DNA of 64,000 nucleotides from an uncultured Spirochaetales bacterium (lineage in GTDB: Bacteria; Spirochaetota; Spirochaetia; JAFGXN01), in NCBI GenBank assembly GCA_949289575.1, contig CASEOG010000004.1, positions 132,053-196,052 on the forward strand. Reading direction: 5' to 3'. The translations under genes and the position numbers were made by a program. Numbering within the stretch: the first letter of the stretch is position 1; each line of letters opens with the position of its first letter. The notes beneath the pieces were generated by a model. It was given only the letters and a program-made list of their open reading frames with translations. It had not been told where the DNA came from and did not search any database. Below are positions 18,935 to 26,630 of the stretch, piece after piece.

Positions 18935-19285
18935 TCGGCCGAAGCCGATTTTTCCGCTTACAAAGTTCGCTCAAGCGAACCTAAAAAGATCAAAATCCGA
19001 TCTCCTTCTGTCTCTCCCCTTTGAACTCATCCGCTGTTTCGAGAAGAGAAAATCGCTTCTCTTTAGTTCGCGTATGCGAACCAAAGGCAGCAGCTGCCCC
19101 TTTGTCATTCAAAGACGAGCATTGAAATTCTCCAAGGTTCGCTAATACGAACCTTAAAGTCCTTCTTTCTTGAATCCGTGCCCTTACGGATTCCCGGTTA
19201 AAGTTCGCTCATGCGAACCTCAACCGCTATCGACAGCTCTCAAGAAGACGAAACGGCTTTTAGGGTTCGCTTAGGCGAACTATGT
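18935..19285. repeat. Intergenic array of five GTTCGC-N4-GCGAAC palindromes with other hairpins
   Basis: The 447-base gap between genes contains five copies of a 16-base palindrome: 18965-18980, 19066-19081, 19137-19152, 19203-19218 and 19265-19280. The arms are constant except for one base in copy 3 (ACGAAC), while the central four bases all differ (TCAA, GTAT, TAAT, TCAT, TTAG). Between them lie unrelated inverted repeats: TCGGC/GCCGA at 18935-18948, AGATC/GATCT at 18987-19003, GAGAAG/CTTCTC at 19041-19061, GGCAG/CTGCC at 19086-19098 and GAATCCGT/ACGGATTC at 19172-19193. A TATAAT follows the last copy at 19285. No gene is visible here. Confidence 0.85.
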
Positions 19286-19359
19286 ATAATAGATTTCCCT
19301 TTTCAGAATAAACCTGTGATTCTCCTGACGAAAAGGAAACCCCCTTCCGCGGAGAGTTT

Positions 19360-20793
19360 TTATTTCTCCTGCAAAACTCTTCCCTCTCCGAAATATTCGC
19401 AAACTAAATCTTTTCCGCCGCGGCGGACAATGGTTCCGTTATGGATTAAAAAGGCTGTATCGCACAGCGCTTCGGCGCAGCGGAGATCGTGAGTAATCGT
19501 CACCATTGTGTTTCCCGTTTTTTGATGAATTCCGTTGAGAATTTCCGTCATCGAACAGAGACCGTCGTAATCCTGTCCAACCGTCGGCTCGTCAAGCAAT
19601 AAAACCTCAGGTTCTCCTGCCAAAACGGCCGCAAGTGAAAGTCTCCGCTTTTGCCCCTCCGAAAGAGAGTGAGGATGGCGATCCAAAAACGGTTCTAAAC
19701 CGAACAACGCGGCAGTTTCAAGAGCCTTTTCGGGTGAAACAGCAGAAAACATGATTTCCCTGCGCACAGTCGGCATAAAAAGCTGATAATCGGGATTCTG
19801 AAAGACAAATCCAATTTTTTTAAACCGATTTTCTGGGAAAATTCTTCTGAAACCGCTTTTTTTATCAAAAAACCGGTCAATTTTTCCCGATTTTGGCCGG
19901 TACAGTCCTGCCAATAACCGCAGAAGGGTGGTTTTTCCGCATCCGTTTTCTCCAAGCAAAACCGTTCGTCCGCCTTTTGGAATTTCGCAAGTCACATCGT
20001 TCAGAATCTGCTTCGACTTAATAGAAAAAGCGACCCGATTTAACGAAAACGCCGGTCTGTTTGCGGAAAAAACGGGGCAGTCATCACGAATTTTTGCCGT
20101 TTGCTCTTCCAAATACGTTTGCTTATCTTCAATTTTTTTTATCCGCTTTCCGCCGACATGATAAACTGAATCAACAAAAGGTAAAACACGATCCAAGCGG
20201 TGTTCGATGACAATCACACAATAACCGACTTTTGTCAGTGCGCGCAGCGTTTTCATCAGCGTTTCCGCACCCTCTTTATCGAGATTGGCTAGCGGTTCGT
20301 CCAGAATGATGATTTTCTGGCCCATTGCTAATGTCGAAGCGGTCATCAGCCGTTGTTTTTGTCCGCCGGAGAGAGTACGGCACGCCTGTCGCGGATCGAG
20401 ATTCATCAACCGGCAGACAATTTCGATCTGTTTCCCGATTTTTTCCGGAGGGAAAGCCTCGTTTTCACAGCCGAATGCAATTTCATCCTCTGTTATTTTT
20501 TGCACGATTTGTTCATCCGGATTCTGCAGAACAACGCCGACGGTTCGGCAAATTTTTCCGATTTTTTTTCCGTCAATATTTTCGCCATTGATAAAAACCT
20601 CTCCGGAAAGTTTGCCGCCATTGATATCGGGAATGATTCCGGAAGCGATGTACATCAAAGTACTCTTTCCCTCGCCTGAGTGGCCTGAAAAGAGAACCAA
20701 TTCGCCGTAAGAGACGGAAAAAGAGGCATTTTCAAAAATCATTGTTTTTCCGTCGTAAGTAAAACCGACATTTCGAAATTCGATCGCTTTCAT
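19360..20793 (-). CDS. ECF transporter A component, duplicated ABC ATPase
   Basis: 477 residues with two complete ABC ATPase halves. First half: Walker A GHSGEGKST near 36, signature LSGGQKQR near 140, Walker B IIILDEPLANLD. Second half: Walker A GENGCGKTT near 283, signature LSEGQKRR, Walker B LLLDEPTVGQD. This is the fused EcfA1-A2 layout that powers energy-coupling-factor vitamin or metal uptake. Its ATG overlaps the stop of the T component by 4 bases. It is the last gene of the operon. Substrate specificity lies with the S component. Confidence 0.9.
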   Translation of the reverse strand: MKAIEFRNVGFTYDGKTMIFENASFSVSYGELVLFSGHSGEGKSTLMYIASGIIPDINGGKLSGEVFINGENIDGKKIGKICRTVGVVLQNPDEQIVQKITEDEIAFGCENEAFPPEKIGKQIEIVCRLMNLDPRQACRTLSGGQKQRLMTASTLAMGQKIIILDEPLANLDKEGAETLMKTLRALTKVGYCVIVIEHRLDRVLPFVDSVYHVGGKRIKKIEDKQTYLEEQTAKIRDDCPVFSANRPAFSLNRVAFSIKSKQILNDVTCEIPKGGRTVLLGENGCGKTTLLRLLAGLYRPKSGKIDRFFDKKSGFRRIFPENRFKKIGFVFQNPDYQLFMPTVRREIMFSAVSPEKALETAALFGLEPFLDRHPHSLSEGQKRRLSLAAVLAGEPEVLLLDEPTVGQDYDGLCSMTEILNGIHQKTGNTMVTITHDLRCAEALCDTAFLIHNGTIVRRGGKDLVCEYFGEGRVLQEK

Positions 20794-21467
20794 AACACCG
20801 CCGTTACGGCAGCCGACGCCGTCAATCCAAAGAGAAAGAGAAAATCGGAGAAAACAAAATTCTCTTTTTTGTAAATCGTATACGGCTCCTTTCCGATCGT
20901 AAATCCTCGTGTCTCGACGGAGAGAGCCAAAGTATCCGAAACAGAAACCAATCTCATCGCAAAAGGAACCAAAAATGCGCGGTAAAAAACCGGCGGATTC
21001 AAAACGGAGCCCGCATTCCGCGTTTTCATCGCTTCCCGAACCCGTTTGATTTCGGTTTTTAACAAAGGCATGAAGGACATGGCGATGAGAATACCGAGGG
21101 TTGCCGACCGCGGTGCGCGCATCTGTGATAAAGCCCGCGTCATGCGAACCGGTTCCGTCGCCATACCGGGAACAACTGCCAAAAAGACGGCGGCAAATCG
21201 GTTTGCCATGGCGTGACCGGCTTCAAAACTCCCGGTTGCCGCATAAAAAATTCCGAAGAAAATCAAAGCAACCGCCAAATAAAACGGAAAAATCCTCATT
21301 GCGGCGGCGCTGCATCCGAAAATCATCAGCCAAATCAACGAAAATCCGAGAAAGGCGGAGCACAACGTTAGATTTTTTGCTTCCGCCAATCCAAAGATGA
21401 TGATGAAAACTCCGGCGAAAAGCGCCGCTGTCGGATACAGTTTGCGGTTAAAACGAAAGAAATTCAT
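20790..21467 (-). CDS. ECF transporter T (transmembrane) component, 225 aa
   Basis: Membrane protein with several hydrophobic helices (LYPTAALFAGVFIIIFGLAE, FYLAVALIFFGIFYAATG) followed by the cytoplasmic coupling region (PVRMTRALSQMRAPRSATLGILIAMSFMPLLKTE, AMKTRNAG), as in EcfT/CbiQ proteins. I start at the ATG at 21467 (MNFFRFNRK), which overlaps the S component stop; the longer upstream frame is a shadow of the S gene. EcfT couples the two ATPase halves to the S component. Confidence 0.85.
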   Translation of the reverse strand: MNFFRFNRKLYPTAALFAGVFIIIFGLAEAKNLTLCSAFLGFSLIWLMIFGCSAAAMRIFPFYLAVALIFFGIFYAATGSFEAGHAMANRFAAVFLAVVPGMATEPVRMTRALSQMRAPRSATLGILIAMSFMPLLKTEIKRVREAMKTRNAGSVLNPPVFYRAFLVPFAMRLVSVSDTLALSVETRGFTIGKEPYTIYKKENFVFSDFLFLFGLTASAAVTAVL

Positions 21468-22150
21468 TTTTTTATCACCCCTGATTTTTTTAATTCGCGG
21501 GAAATCAAAACGCCGATCAGAGAACCGAAAAAACAGAGCGCTGTAACGGCAATCGACATGCCGATCGCCGCACTCGGAGAAGATCCCAGAAATGCGCTGA
21601 CTGCCTTCCCTTCCGAACCGCTCCATGAGTAAAAAAAGCGGTAATAAAGATACAAAAACGGAAGAGTCATCGGAAAGAAAACGGTTCCTGCCAGCAGGCA
21701 TGCGCCGTCTTTTCTGTAACTGCGAAAGATGAGCAGCGCCGCACCTTCGGCGATGACCGCGCAAATCAGCATGCAGACAAACATGACCGTATTCATAAAA
21801 ATCAACAGCGCACCGCAGCAAAATGCCGTAAAGAGCAGCGCTCCCGGTTTGCGAACCTTCATCATTCCGATAACAGGAAACAGTGAAAACTGAAGAGCAA
21901 GCGCCAGCTGAATGATTCCAAAAATCGGAATTTGCCCAACGAGAGGCATAACGGCTCCCGTGACCAACATACACGCAGCCATAACAGCCAAAAAAACAAT
22001 ATCCTTAATTCGATATACCGGGAAAATCCGAGATTCTTCCGTTTCATTCTTCATGGAAACAGCAGCCTCTTTTTCGGAGATCGCTTTCCGAATCTCTTCC
22101 GTGTGGAGAATCAAAGACTCGGCAAGCGATTGCGTTTCATCGTCAACCAT
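21464..22150 (-). CDS. ECF transporter S component (MptD-like), 228 aa
   Basis: Membrane protein with a polar N-terminus of about 50 residues and then six or so hydrophobic helices starting KDIVFLAVMAACMLVTGAVMP. Its position (just before ECF T and A, after an exporter-type ABC pair) and N-terminus fit the MptD family of putative ECF substrate-binding subunits. I use the ATG at 22150 because GGAGG lies 5 bases upstream. The substrate is not visible from sequence; related five-gene loci are linked with heme or iron uptake in some Firmicutes (recalled, not checked). Confidence 0.75.
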   Translation of the reverse strand: MVDDETQSLAESLILHTEEIRKAISEKEAAVSMKNETEESRIFPVYRIKDIVFLAVMAACMLVTGAVMPLVGQIPIFGIIQLALALQFSLFPVIGMMKVRKPGALLFTAFCCGALLIFMNTVMFVCMLICAVIAEGAALLIFRSYRKDGACLLAGTVFFPMTLPFLYLYYRFFYSWSGSEGKAVSAFLGSSPSAAIGMSIAVTALCFFGSLIGVLISRELKKSGVIKK

Positions 22151-23834
22151 TCTCCCCTCCTTCATGCAGACGATGATTTTCCAAACGATAAATCCGATCT
22201 GCGATTGACATCGTCGATTCTCTATGGGAAACTAAAATGATGCACTTGTCTTTTTTGGCATTCACCAGCGATTTTAAAAGAATGCCTTCGTTGAGACTGT
22301 CGATGTTGCCGGTGGGTTCATCCAAAAGTATCAGTCCGCTGCCACGCAAAAAGGCTCTCGCCACGCCAAGACGCTGCTTTTCCCCCGCCGAAAGCCGAGA
22401 ACCGCCGAAACCGACGCGGGTTCTGTATCCGTCGGGAAGCGAAACAATCCTCTCATGGATTGCCGCGGCCCGGCACGCTGCCTCCAACTCCTCCGTCGTC
22501 GCTTCCGGTTTCGCTATCCGTAAATTCTCTTCAACAGTTTCATCAAAAAGCCAAACGTTTTGAGGAACCATCGTTACGTTATCGGTGAGATTCACCGAAT
22601 CGATTTCACCGATTTCCGTCTCGTTATAATCGATCCGACCGCTGTTTTTTTCCCGAAATCGCATCAAAAGTTTCAGCAGTGTCGATTTGCCGCAGCCGCT
22701 TTTGCCGACGATGCCGATAATTTCGCCTTTTTTAGCGTTCAGACAAATCTCCTTTAAAATCTCTGCTTCATCATTGTAAGCAAACGAAAGGCGATCAACA
22801 TTGACTCTGTCAAAGCGAAAGGTTTTTCCTCCGATGACCGGTTGAACGGCGGGCTGTTCCTCCAAGAGATTCAAAACCCGGTCGCCGCAGGCAAAAGTCT
22901 GCGTCAGATTGGCGGGCAAAGCGGAGAGCGCCGTTACCGGACCGAAACTGCCGAAAACGGCGGTGACGCCGATGATCATACGGCCCAAACTCAATGTTCC
23001 TTCTGAAACAAGAAGAACACCGACAGCAAACGACGCGATGATAAAGAGCGAAATCAACAACTCAACGGCTGCCGAATTTTTTGCAACGGAATTCTTCATT
23101 TTTTCGGTCTCTTTCAGAAGATCTTCGGAGCGGCGGTTGACCTCCTTTTTCCGTTCCTCGCCGCCGTTATTGAGAACAATCTCCCGAATTCCTTTGATGC
23201 TGTCGAGAAAAAACGCATTGAACGACGCAAAACCGCGGCGGTAATTCACTCCGCCGGCTTTTAACTTGGCAGAAGCGCGCAACGGCGAGGCAATGCCGAT
23301 AACAACATATCCGATAAGAGCCGTCAGAGCCAAATACCAGCTTGCAGCCAATCCGACAAAAAGAAAAACCGAAACCGAAACAACGGCGGCAATACAGATC
23401 GGACTGACGGTGTGAGCGTAGAACACCTCCAAAGTTTCAATATCGGAGGTAATCATTGCAATCAAATTTCCTTTTTGCCGCCCCTCCGTTTTGGCCGGTG
23501 CCAGCAACCGCAGTGCGGAAAAAATTCGGTCGCGAAGAACAGCCAGCAGCTTGAACGCAATATAGTGGTTGCCGTACTGTTCGAAATAACGCAATACGCC
23601 GCGTAAAACACCGCAGGCAACAGCGGCCGCGGCAATGGCCCCGTAAGAAAGTGCAACCGTTTCACCGAGAGCCTTAGCGACTCCGAGCGAGGCAAAGACG
23701 GTAACTCCCATCGCCGCAAAGAATCCGAGGGCACCGTTGACAACTGCGGCGACCATAACAAACGAAAGCGAGCCGAGCAGCGCCGCCAAACCGACGGCAA
23801 TTTTGATTCCGCTCCGGCGCAGTTTCTCTTTCAT
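22143..23834 (-). CDS. ABC transporter, fused membrane and ATPase domains (second of pair), 563 aa
   Basis: Type IV (exporter-fold) half transporter. Membrane helices fill residues 1-310 (ALLGSLSFVMVAAVVNGALGFF and others). The ATPase has Walker A GKSGCGKST near 375, a degenerate signature GGSRLSAGEKQR, Walker B LILLDEPTGNIDSLNEG and H-loop LVSHR. Together with the upstream partner it forms a CydDC/IrtAB-like heterodimer; some such pairs (YbtPQ, IrtAB) import iron-siderophore complexes despite the exporter fold. It overlaps both neighbours. The decayed gene at 16741 carries a tail of the same type. Confidence 0.88.
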   Translation of the reverse strand: MKEKLRRSGIKIAVGLAALLGSLSFVMVAAVVNGALGFFAAMGVTVFASLGVAKALGETVALSYGAIAAAAVACGVLRGVLRYFEQYGNHYIAFKLLAVLRDRIFSALRLLAPAKTEGRQKGNLIAMITSDIETLEVFYAHTVSPICIAAVVSVSVFLFVGLAASWYLALTALIGYVVIGIASPLRASAKLKAGGVNYRRGFASFNAFFLDSIKGIREIVLNNGGEERKKEVNRRSEDLLKETEKMKNSVAKNSAAVELLISLFIIASFAVGVLLVSEGTLSLGRMIIGVTAVFGSFGPVTALSALPANLTQTFACGDRVLNLLEEQPAVQPVIGGKTFRFDRVNVDRLSFAYNDEAEILKEICLNAKKGEIIGIVGKSGCGKSTLLKLLMRFREKNSGRIDYNETEIGEIDSVNLTDNVTMVPQNVWLFDETVEENLRIAKPEATTEELEAACRAAAIHERIVSLPDGYRTRVGFGGSRLSAGEKQRLGVARAFLRGSGLILLDEPTGNIDSLNEGILLKSLVNAKKDKCIILVSHRESTMSIADRIYRLENHRLHEGGENG

Positions 23835-25579
23835 GCGTTCACCTCCGTCTGCTTGGAAACCGAATATTTATATCCCTCTTCCTGTTCCTTCTGAGTTGCA
23901 TAGAGCCTCGCGTATCTTCCGCCGAGACTCATTAACTCTTCGTGAGTGCCGCTCTCTTCAACCTTCCCCTCTTCCATGCAGTAAATGCGGTCGGCGCGGA
24001 CGACGTTTTCCAAGCGGTGAGAGATGACGATGACGCAATGATTTCGGCTCAGTTCCTCGATATTTTTCATAATCAGCGATTCGCTTTCAATGTCAATGTT
24101 GCTTGTCGCCTCATCAAAAATGTAAATATCTTTGTCGGAAACAAGGGCTGCTGCCAAAAGCAGCCGCTGCTTTTGCCCTCCGGAGAGATCGCTGGCGTCT
24201 TCGGAAATCACACGTTCCAGACCGCCGTTTTCACGGACAAAATCATCCAGATTGACCTTTTTCAGCGCTTCGTAAATTTCCGCATCACGAATCTCTTTTT
24301 TCACCATGCGAAAATTGGCTTTGACTGTATCGTTAAAAAGATATCCATTGCAGGAGACTGCCGCCAAATGGGAATAATACAAGCTCCTTGAAAGATTTTC
24401 GAGTTGTTCGCCACCGATAAGCACTTTGCCGGATTGCGGCCGACAAGCCCCGATGATGAGATTGACAACGGTTGACTTACCGCAACCGCTTTCGCCGACA
24501 ACAGCGGTCATTCCTTTTGAAGGAAATGACATATTCACTCCGTCGACAACGCGGCGGTGACCGTCATAGGAAAAAACGACATTTTCCAAGCGGACAGCGG
24601 CTGAAGAGATCTCTTTGCCGCCCCAAATCGGATCAGGAGTATTTAAAAGTGCAATAATTTTTTTACCGGCGCCTGCGCCGTTCATCGCAACGTGAAACGC
24701 CGAACCGAGAGCGCGCAGCGGAAGAAAAAATTCGGCTGCCGTTAAAATTAAAAACAGCGTTTCAGCGGGAGAAATCCGTCCCGCCGCCAAACCGGAGAGC
24801 GCAACCGCTGCTCCCACTCCCGCGCCGCCGAAAGCAACCAGATCCATGATCGTGACGCTGGCCAACTGCATAACAAGAACTTTCATCGTCATTTTACGAA
24901 ATTCTTCGGCGTTGCGGTTCATCTTTGTTTGGCGGGCGGCGTCGGCGTTGAAAATCTTCAAATCATTCAGACCTTGCACGCTGTCCAAAAAGGTGTCGCC
25001 CATCGATGTGTATTTTCCCCAATATTTCGCAAAAATTCGTTTAGCGTATTTGGAAACGGCAACGATCGAAAGCGGAATAAGGGGAACGCACGCCAAAAGA
25101 ACCGCCGCTGTACGAACATCGATTCCGATAAAGATGAAAAAAAGCAGAAACGGCGCACTCAGCGCGAAAAAGAACTGCGGAAGGTAAAGCGAATAATACA
25201 AATCAAGCTGTTCGATTCCTTCCAAACAAATCTGAGTCAATCCTGCCTGACCCGAACCGCCGTCGGCTGCTGCACCCAGTTTCAAAATTTTATCATAAGC
25301 CCGCATGCGCAGATCTTTTTTGACACTGCGGCCGATTAAGTCTTTGATGCGGCCGACGGAACAGCTTGTGATATAACGGACGGCAATACAAACGGCCGCC
25401 GCCGCTGCCGGAATGGCATACGCCGAAACTTCGGCACCGCGAATCAACAGTGAAATGGAAAAACAGATACTTGCCGTCACACCGACGCCGGCAGCCGTTC
25501 CCAGAATCATCAGAAAAACAGCGTAAACAACATATTTTTTATTCGGCCCAAGCAGGCGAATCAATTCTTTGTCAAACAC
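23831..25579 (-). CDS. ABC transporter, fused membrane and ATPase domains (first of pair), 582 aa
   Basis: Partner half transporter. The N-terminus MFDKELIRLLGPNKK leads into six membrane helices. The ATPase carries Walker A GESGCGKST near 375, signature LSGGQKQR, Walker B IYIFDEATSNID and H-loop VISHR. Both ATP sites therefore look usable in this subunit, whereas the partner has a weaker signature. It starts with GTG at 25579, behind an AAGGAGG site. The start overlaps the YgbA-like gene, so the unit probably runs from 25910 to 19360. Direction of transport cannot be read from sequence; iron or heme compound uptake is inferred from the ECF genes and regulator. Confidence 0.88.
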   Translation of the reverse strand: MFDKELIRLLGPNKKYVVYAVFLMILGTAAGVGVTASICFSISLLIRGAEVSAYAIPAAAAAVCIAVRYITSCSVGRIKDLIGRSVKKDLRMRAYDKILKLGAAADGGSGQAGLTQICLEGIEQLDLYYSLYLPQFFFALSAPFLLFFIFIGIDVRTAAVLLACVPLIPLSIVAVSKYAKRIFAKYWGKYTSMGDTFLDSVQGLNDLKIFNADAARQTKMNRNAEEFRKMTMKVLVMQLASVTIMDLVAFGGAGVGAAVALSGLAAGRISPAETLFLILTAAEFFLPLRALGSAFHVAMNGAGAGKKIIALLNTPDPIWGGKEISSAAVRLENVVFSYDGHRRVVDGVNMSFPSKGMTAVVGESGCGKSTVVNLIIGACRPQSGKVLIGGEQLENLSRSLYYSHLAAVSCNGYLFNDTVKANFRMVKKEIRDAEIYEALKKVNLDDFVRENGGLERVISEDASDLSGGQKQRLLLAAALVSDKDIYIFDEATSNIDIESESLIMKNIEELSRNHCVIVISHRLENVVRADRIYCMEEGKVEESGTHEELMSLGGRYARLYATQKEQEEGYKYSVSKQTEVNA

Positions 25580-25910
25580 GGCTCCTCCTTTTTTCCGTTT
25601 TTCTTTTTTGTCTTATGGTCGCCGCTATGTGTCGAATGGCTGTCACCGGATGGTAAATGAGCATCCGAGGTCCGGAAAACCGCATCACTTCAACGATTTT
25701 TGCCCGCATATCCGAACGGTAGCAGTGAATCGGACAACACGAACAGAACGGTTTATCTTTGCCCCACGGACACTTTTCCCTCCGCAATCGGACGTATTCC
25801 AGCAAAAACGCACAATCGGGACAAAGTCTTCCCCGCTGCGATTTGTGCTTTTTGCGGCAAAAGAGCGTAATCATAAAAGCAACAGTATTCATTTCTTCGT
25901 TTTCTGTCAT
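25572..25910 (-). CDS. YgbA/nitrous-oxide-stimulated-promoter family protein, 112 aa
   Basis: Small Cys-rich cytoplasmic protein with the conserved series CPDCAFLLEYVRLRREKCPWG, then CSCCPIHCY and MRFSGPRMLIYHPVTAIRH, which identifies the YgbA_NO family. In enterobacteria ygbA is induced by nitric oxide and has been linked to iron limitation; the biochemical role is unknown. I start at ATG 25910 (MTENEEMN). It precedes and overlaps the ABC pair, which supports a link between this family and iron handling here. Confidence 0.8.
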   Translation of the reverse strand: MTENEEMNTVAFMITLFCRKKHKSQRGRLCPDCAFLLEYVRLRREKCPWGKDKPFCSCCPIHCYRSDMRAKIVEVMRFSGPRMLIYHPVTAIRHIAATIRQKRKTEKRRSRV

Positions 25911-25948
25911 TTGGGAACCTATGGTAACTATATTCGCCCTGTCGTATT

Positions 25949-25968
25949 TAATTAGTTTAATCTTATTA
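25949..25968. promoter_or_regulatory. Candidate operator upstream of the YgbA-ABC-ECF operon
   Basis: A 20-base imperfect palindrome, TAATTAGTTTAATCTTATTA, matching its own reverse complement at 16 of 20 positions. It lies 39 bases upstream of the YgbA start, in the 150-base gap below the DtxR-family gene. Its AT-rich dyad fits the size of DtxR/MntR boxes, but no known consensus is matched exactly. Confidence 0.4.
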
Positions 25969-26060
25969 TGTTTTTTGTAATTAATAACAAAAACAGAGAA
26001 ATCCGTCAAGAACTTCTCTGTTTATTATTGAATTTTAAAGAAAAATTTGATGCCGAGAAA

Positions 26061-26435
26061 TCAGCGATTCAGAAAATTTTTGAAGACAAGCATTAAATCT
26101 TCGGAAATGACGTGTTCAATGCGGCAGGCGTTCTCTTCGGCGCAACCTCGTTCGGCGCCCATTTTGACGAAAAGTTCGGTTAAAACCCGGTGCCGTTCAA
26201 AGATGGATTCGGCTTTTGACTTTCCCGCCTCTGTGAAAACGATTTGTCCCGATCGGCGGTCAACCGAAATAAATCCGCGCTTTTTCAGTAATCCGAGAGC
26301 CCGCGAAACGCTCGATTTGGCGAATCCTAACTCTTCGCTGATGTCGACGGCGCGCACCGCCGGACGTTTGTCGTAAAGGCGTAAAATTGTTTCCAAATAC
26401 ATCTCTTCCGATTCGCGGGTTCGTTGAAATGCCAT
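26061..26435 (-). CDS. DtxR/MntR-family metal-dependent repressor, 124 aa
   Basis: N-terminal winged helix (EMYLETILRLYDKRPAVRAVDISEELGFAKSSVSRALGLLKKRGFI) followed by the short dimerisation domain. Metal ligands expected for the family are visible: ERH near 80 and AC-RIEH near 103-108 (C-x2-E-H as in DtxR). The SH3-like third domain is absent, so it is the short MntR-like form. It is transcribed toward the uptake operon from its own promoter and is the obvious candidate regulator, sensing Fe(II) or Mn(II). Confidence 0.88.
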   Translation of the reverse strand: MAFQRTRESEEMYLETILRLYDKRPAVRAVDISEELGFAKSSVSRALGLLKKRGFISVDRRSGQIVFTEAGKSKAESIFERHRVLTELFVKMGAERGCAEENACRIEHVISEDLMLVFKNFLNR

Positions 26436-26454
26436 CGTTTCTCTCTCCGAATTA

Positions 26455-26483
26455 ATTATAACGCCGACGAAACGAAATGTAAA
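26455..26483 (-). promoter_or_regulatory. Promoter of the DtxR-family gene
   Basis: On the minus strand TTTACA (26483-26478) and TATAAT (26460-26455) are separated by exactly 17 bases. The -10 lies about 20 bases before the start codon, with a GGAGAG site in the leader. Confidence 0.7.
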
Positions 26484-26523
26484 GAAATTTCGGAAGAAGC
26501 GGCGGAGAGCGTTTAAAATAATG

Positions 26524-26615
26524 CGTCAGGCGCACGAAGGGTGAACGGGGCGAAAGCCCCGTTTCAGTCCGAAGGACCGCGCCCGGAGTGCGCCGACGAC
26601 CGCCGCAGGCGGTCG
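26524..26615. repeat. GC-rich multi-hairpin element (REP-like or terminator)
   Basis: In the 195-base gap after the P-type ATPase. An outer pairing (CGTCAGGCGCAC near 26524-26535 with GTGCGCCGACG near 26588-26598, one bulge) encloses AACGGGGC-GAAA-GCCCCGTT (26544-26563) and AGTCC-GAA-GGACC, and a further hairpin CGACCGCC-GCA-GGCGGTCG lies at 26597-26615. The two outer uses compete for a few bases. There is no U-tract on the minus strand, so a simple Rho-independent terminator is unlikely. Confidence 0.6.
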
Positions 26616-26630
26616 GGACGCCCTAAAAAT

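Noticed and set aside
18965..19280. CRISPR array
   Set aside because: Repeats are only 16 bases, palindromic, with differing centres and irregular spacing of 62-101 bases; no cas gene.
18965..19280. LexA SOS boxes or integron attC sites
   Set aside because: SOS boxes have GAAC-N4-GTTC, the opposite half-site order; attC needs GTTRRRY/RYYYAAC cores, not GTTCGC, and no integrase is present.
19211..19492. Plus-strand ORF of 93 aa after the last palindrome and TATAAT
   Set aside because: It begins inside a palindrome, runs antisense into the ECF A gene and has no ribosome site.
21468..21974. N-terminal extension of the ECF T component
   Set aside because: The extra residues are His/Arg-rich and overlap the S component in another frame; the ATG at 21467 overlaps its stop as expected in the operon.
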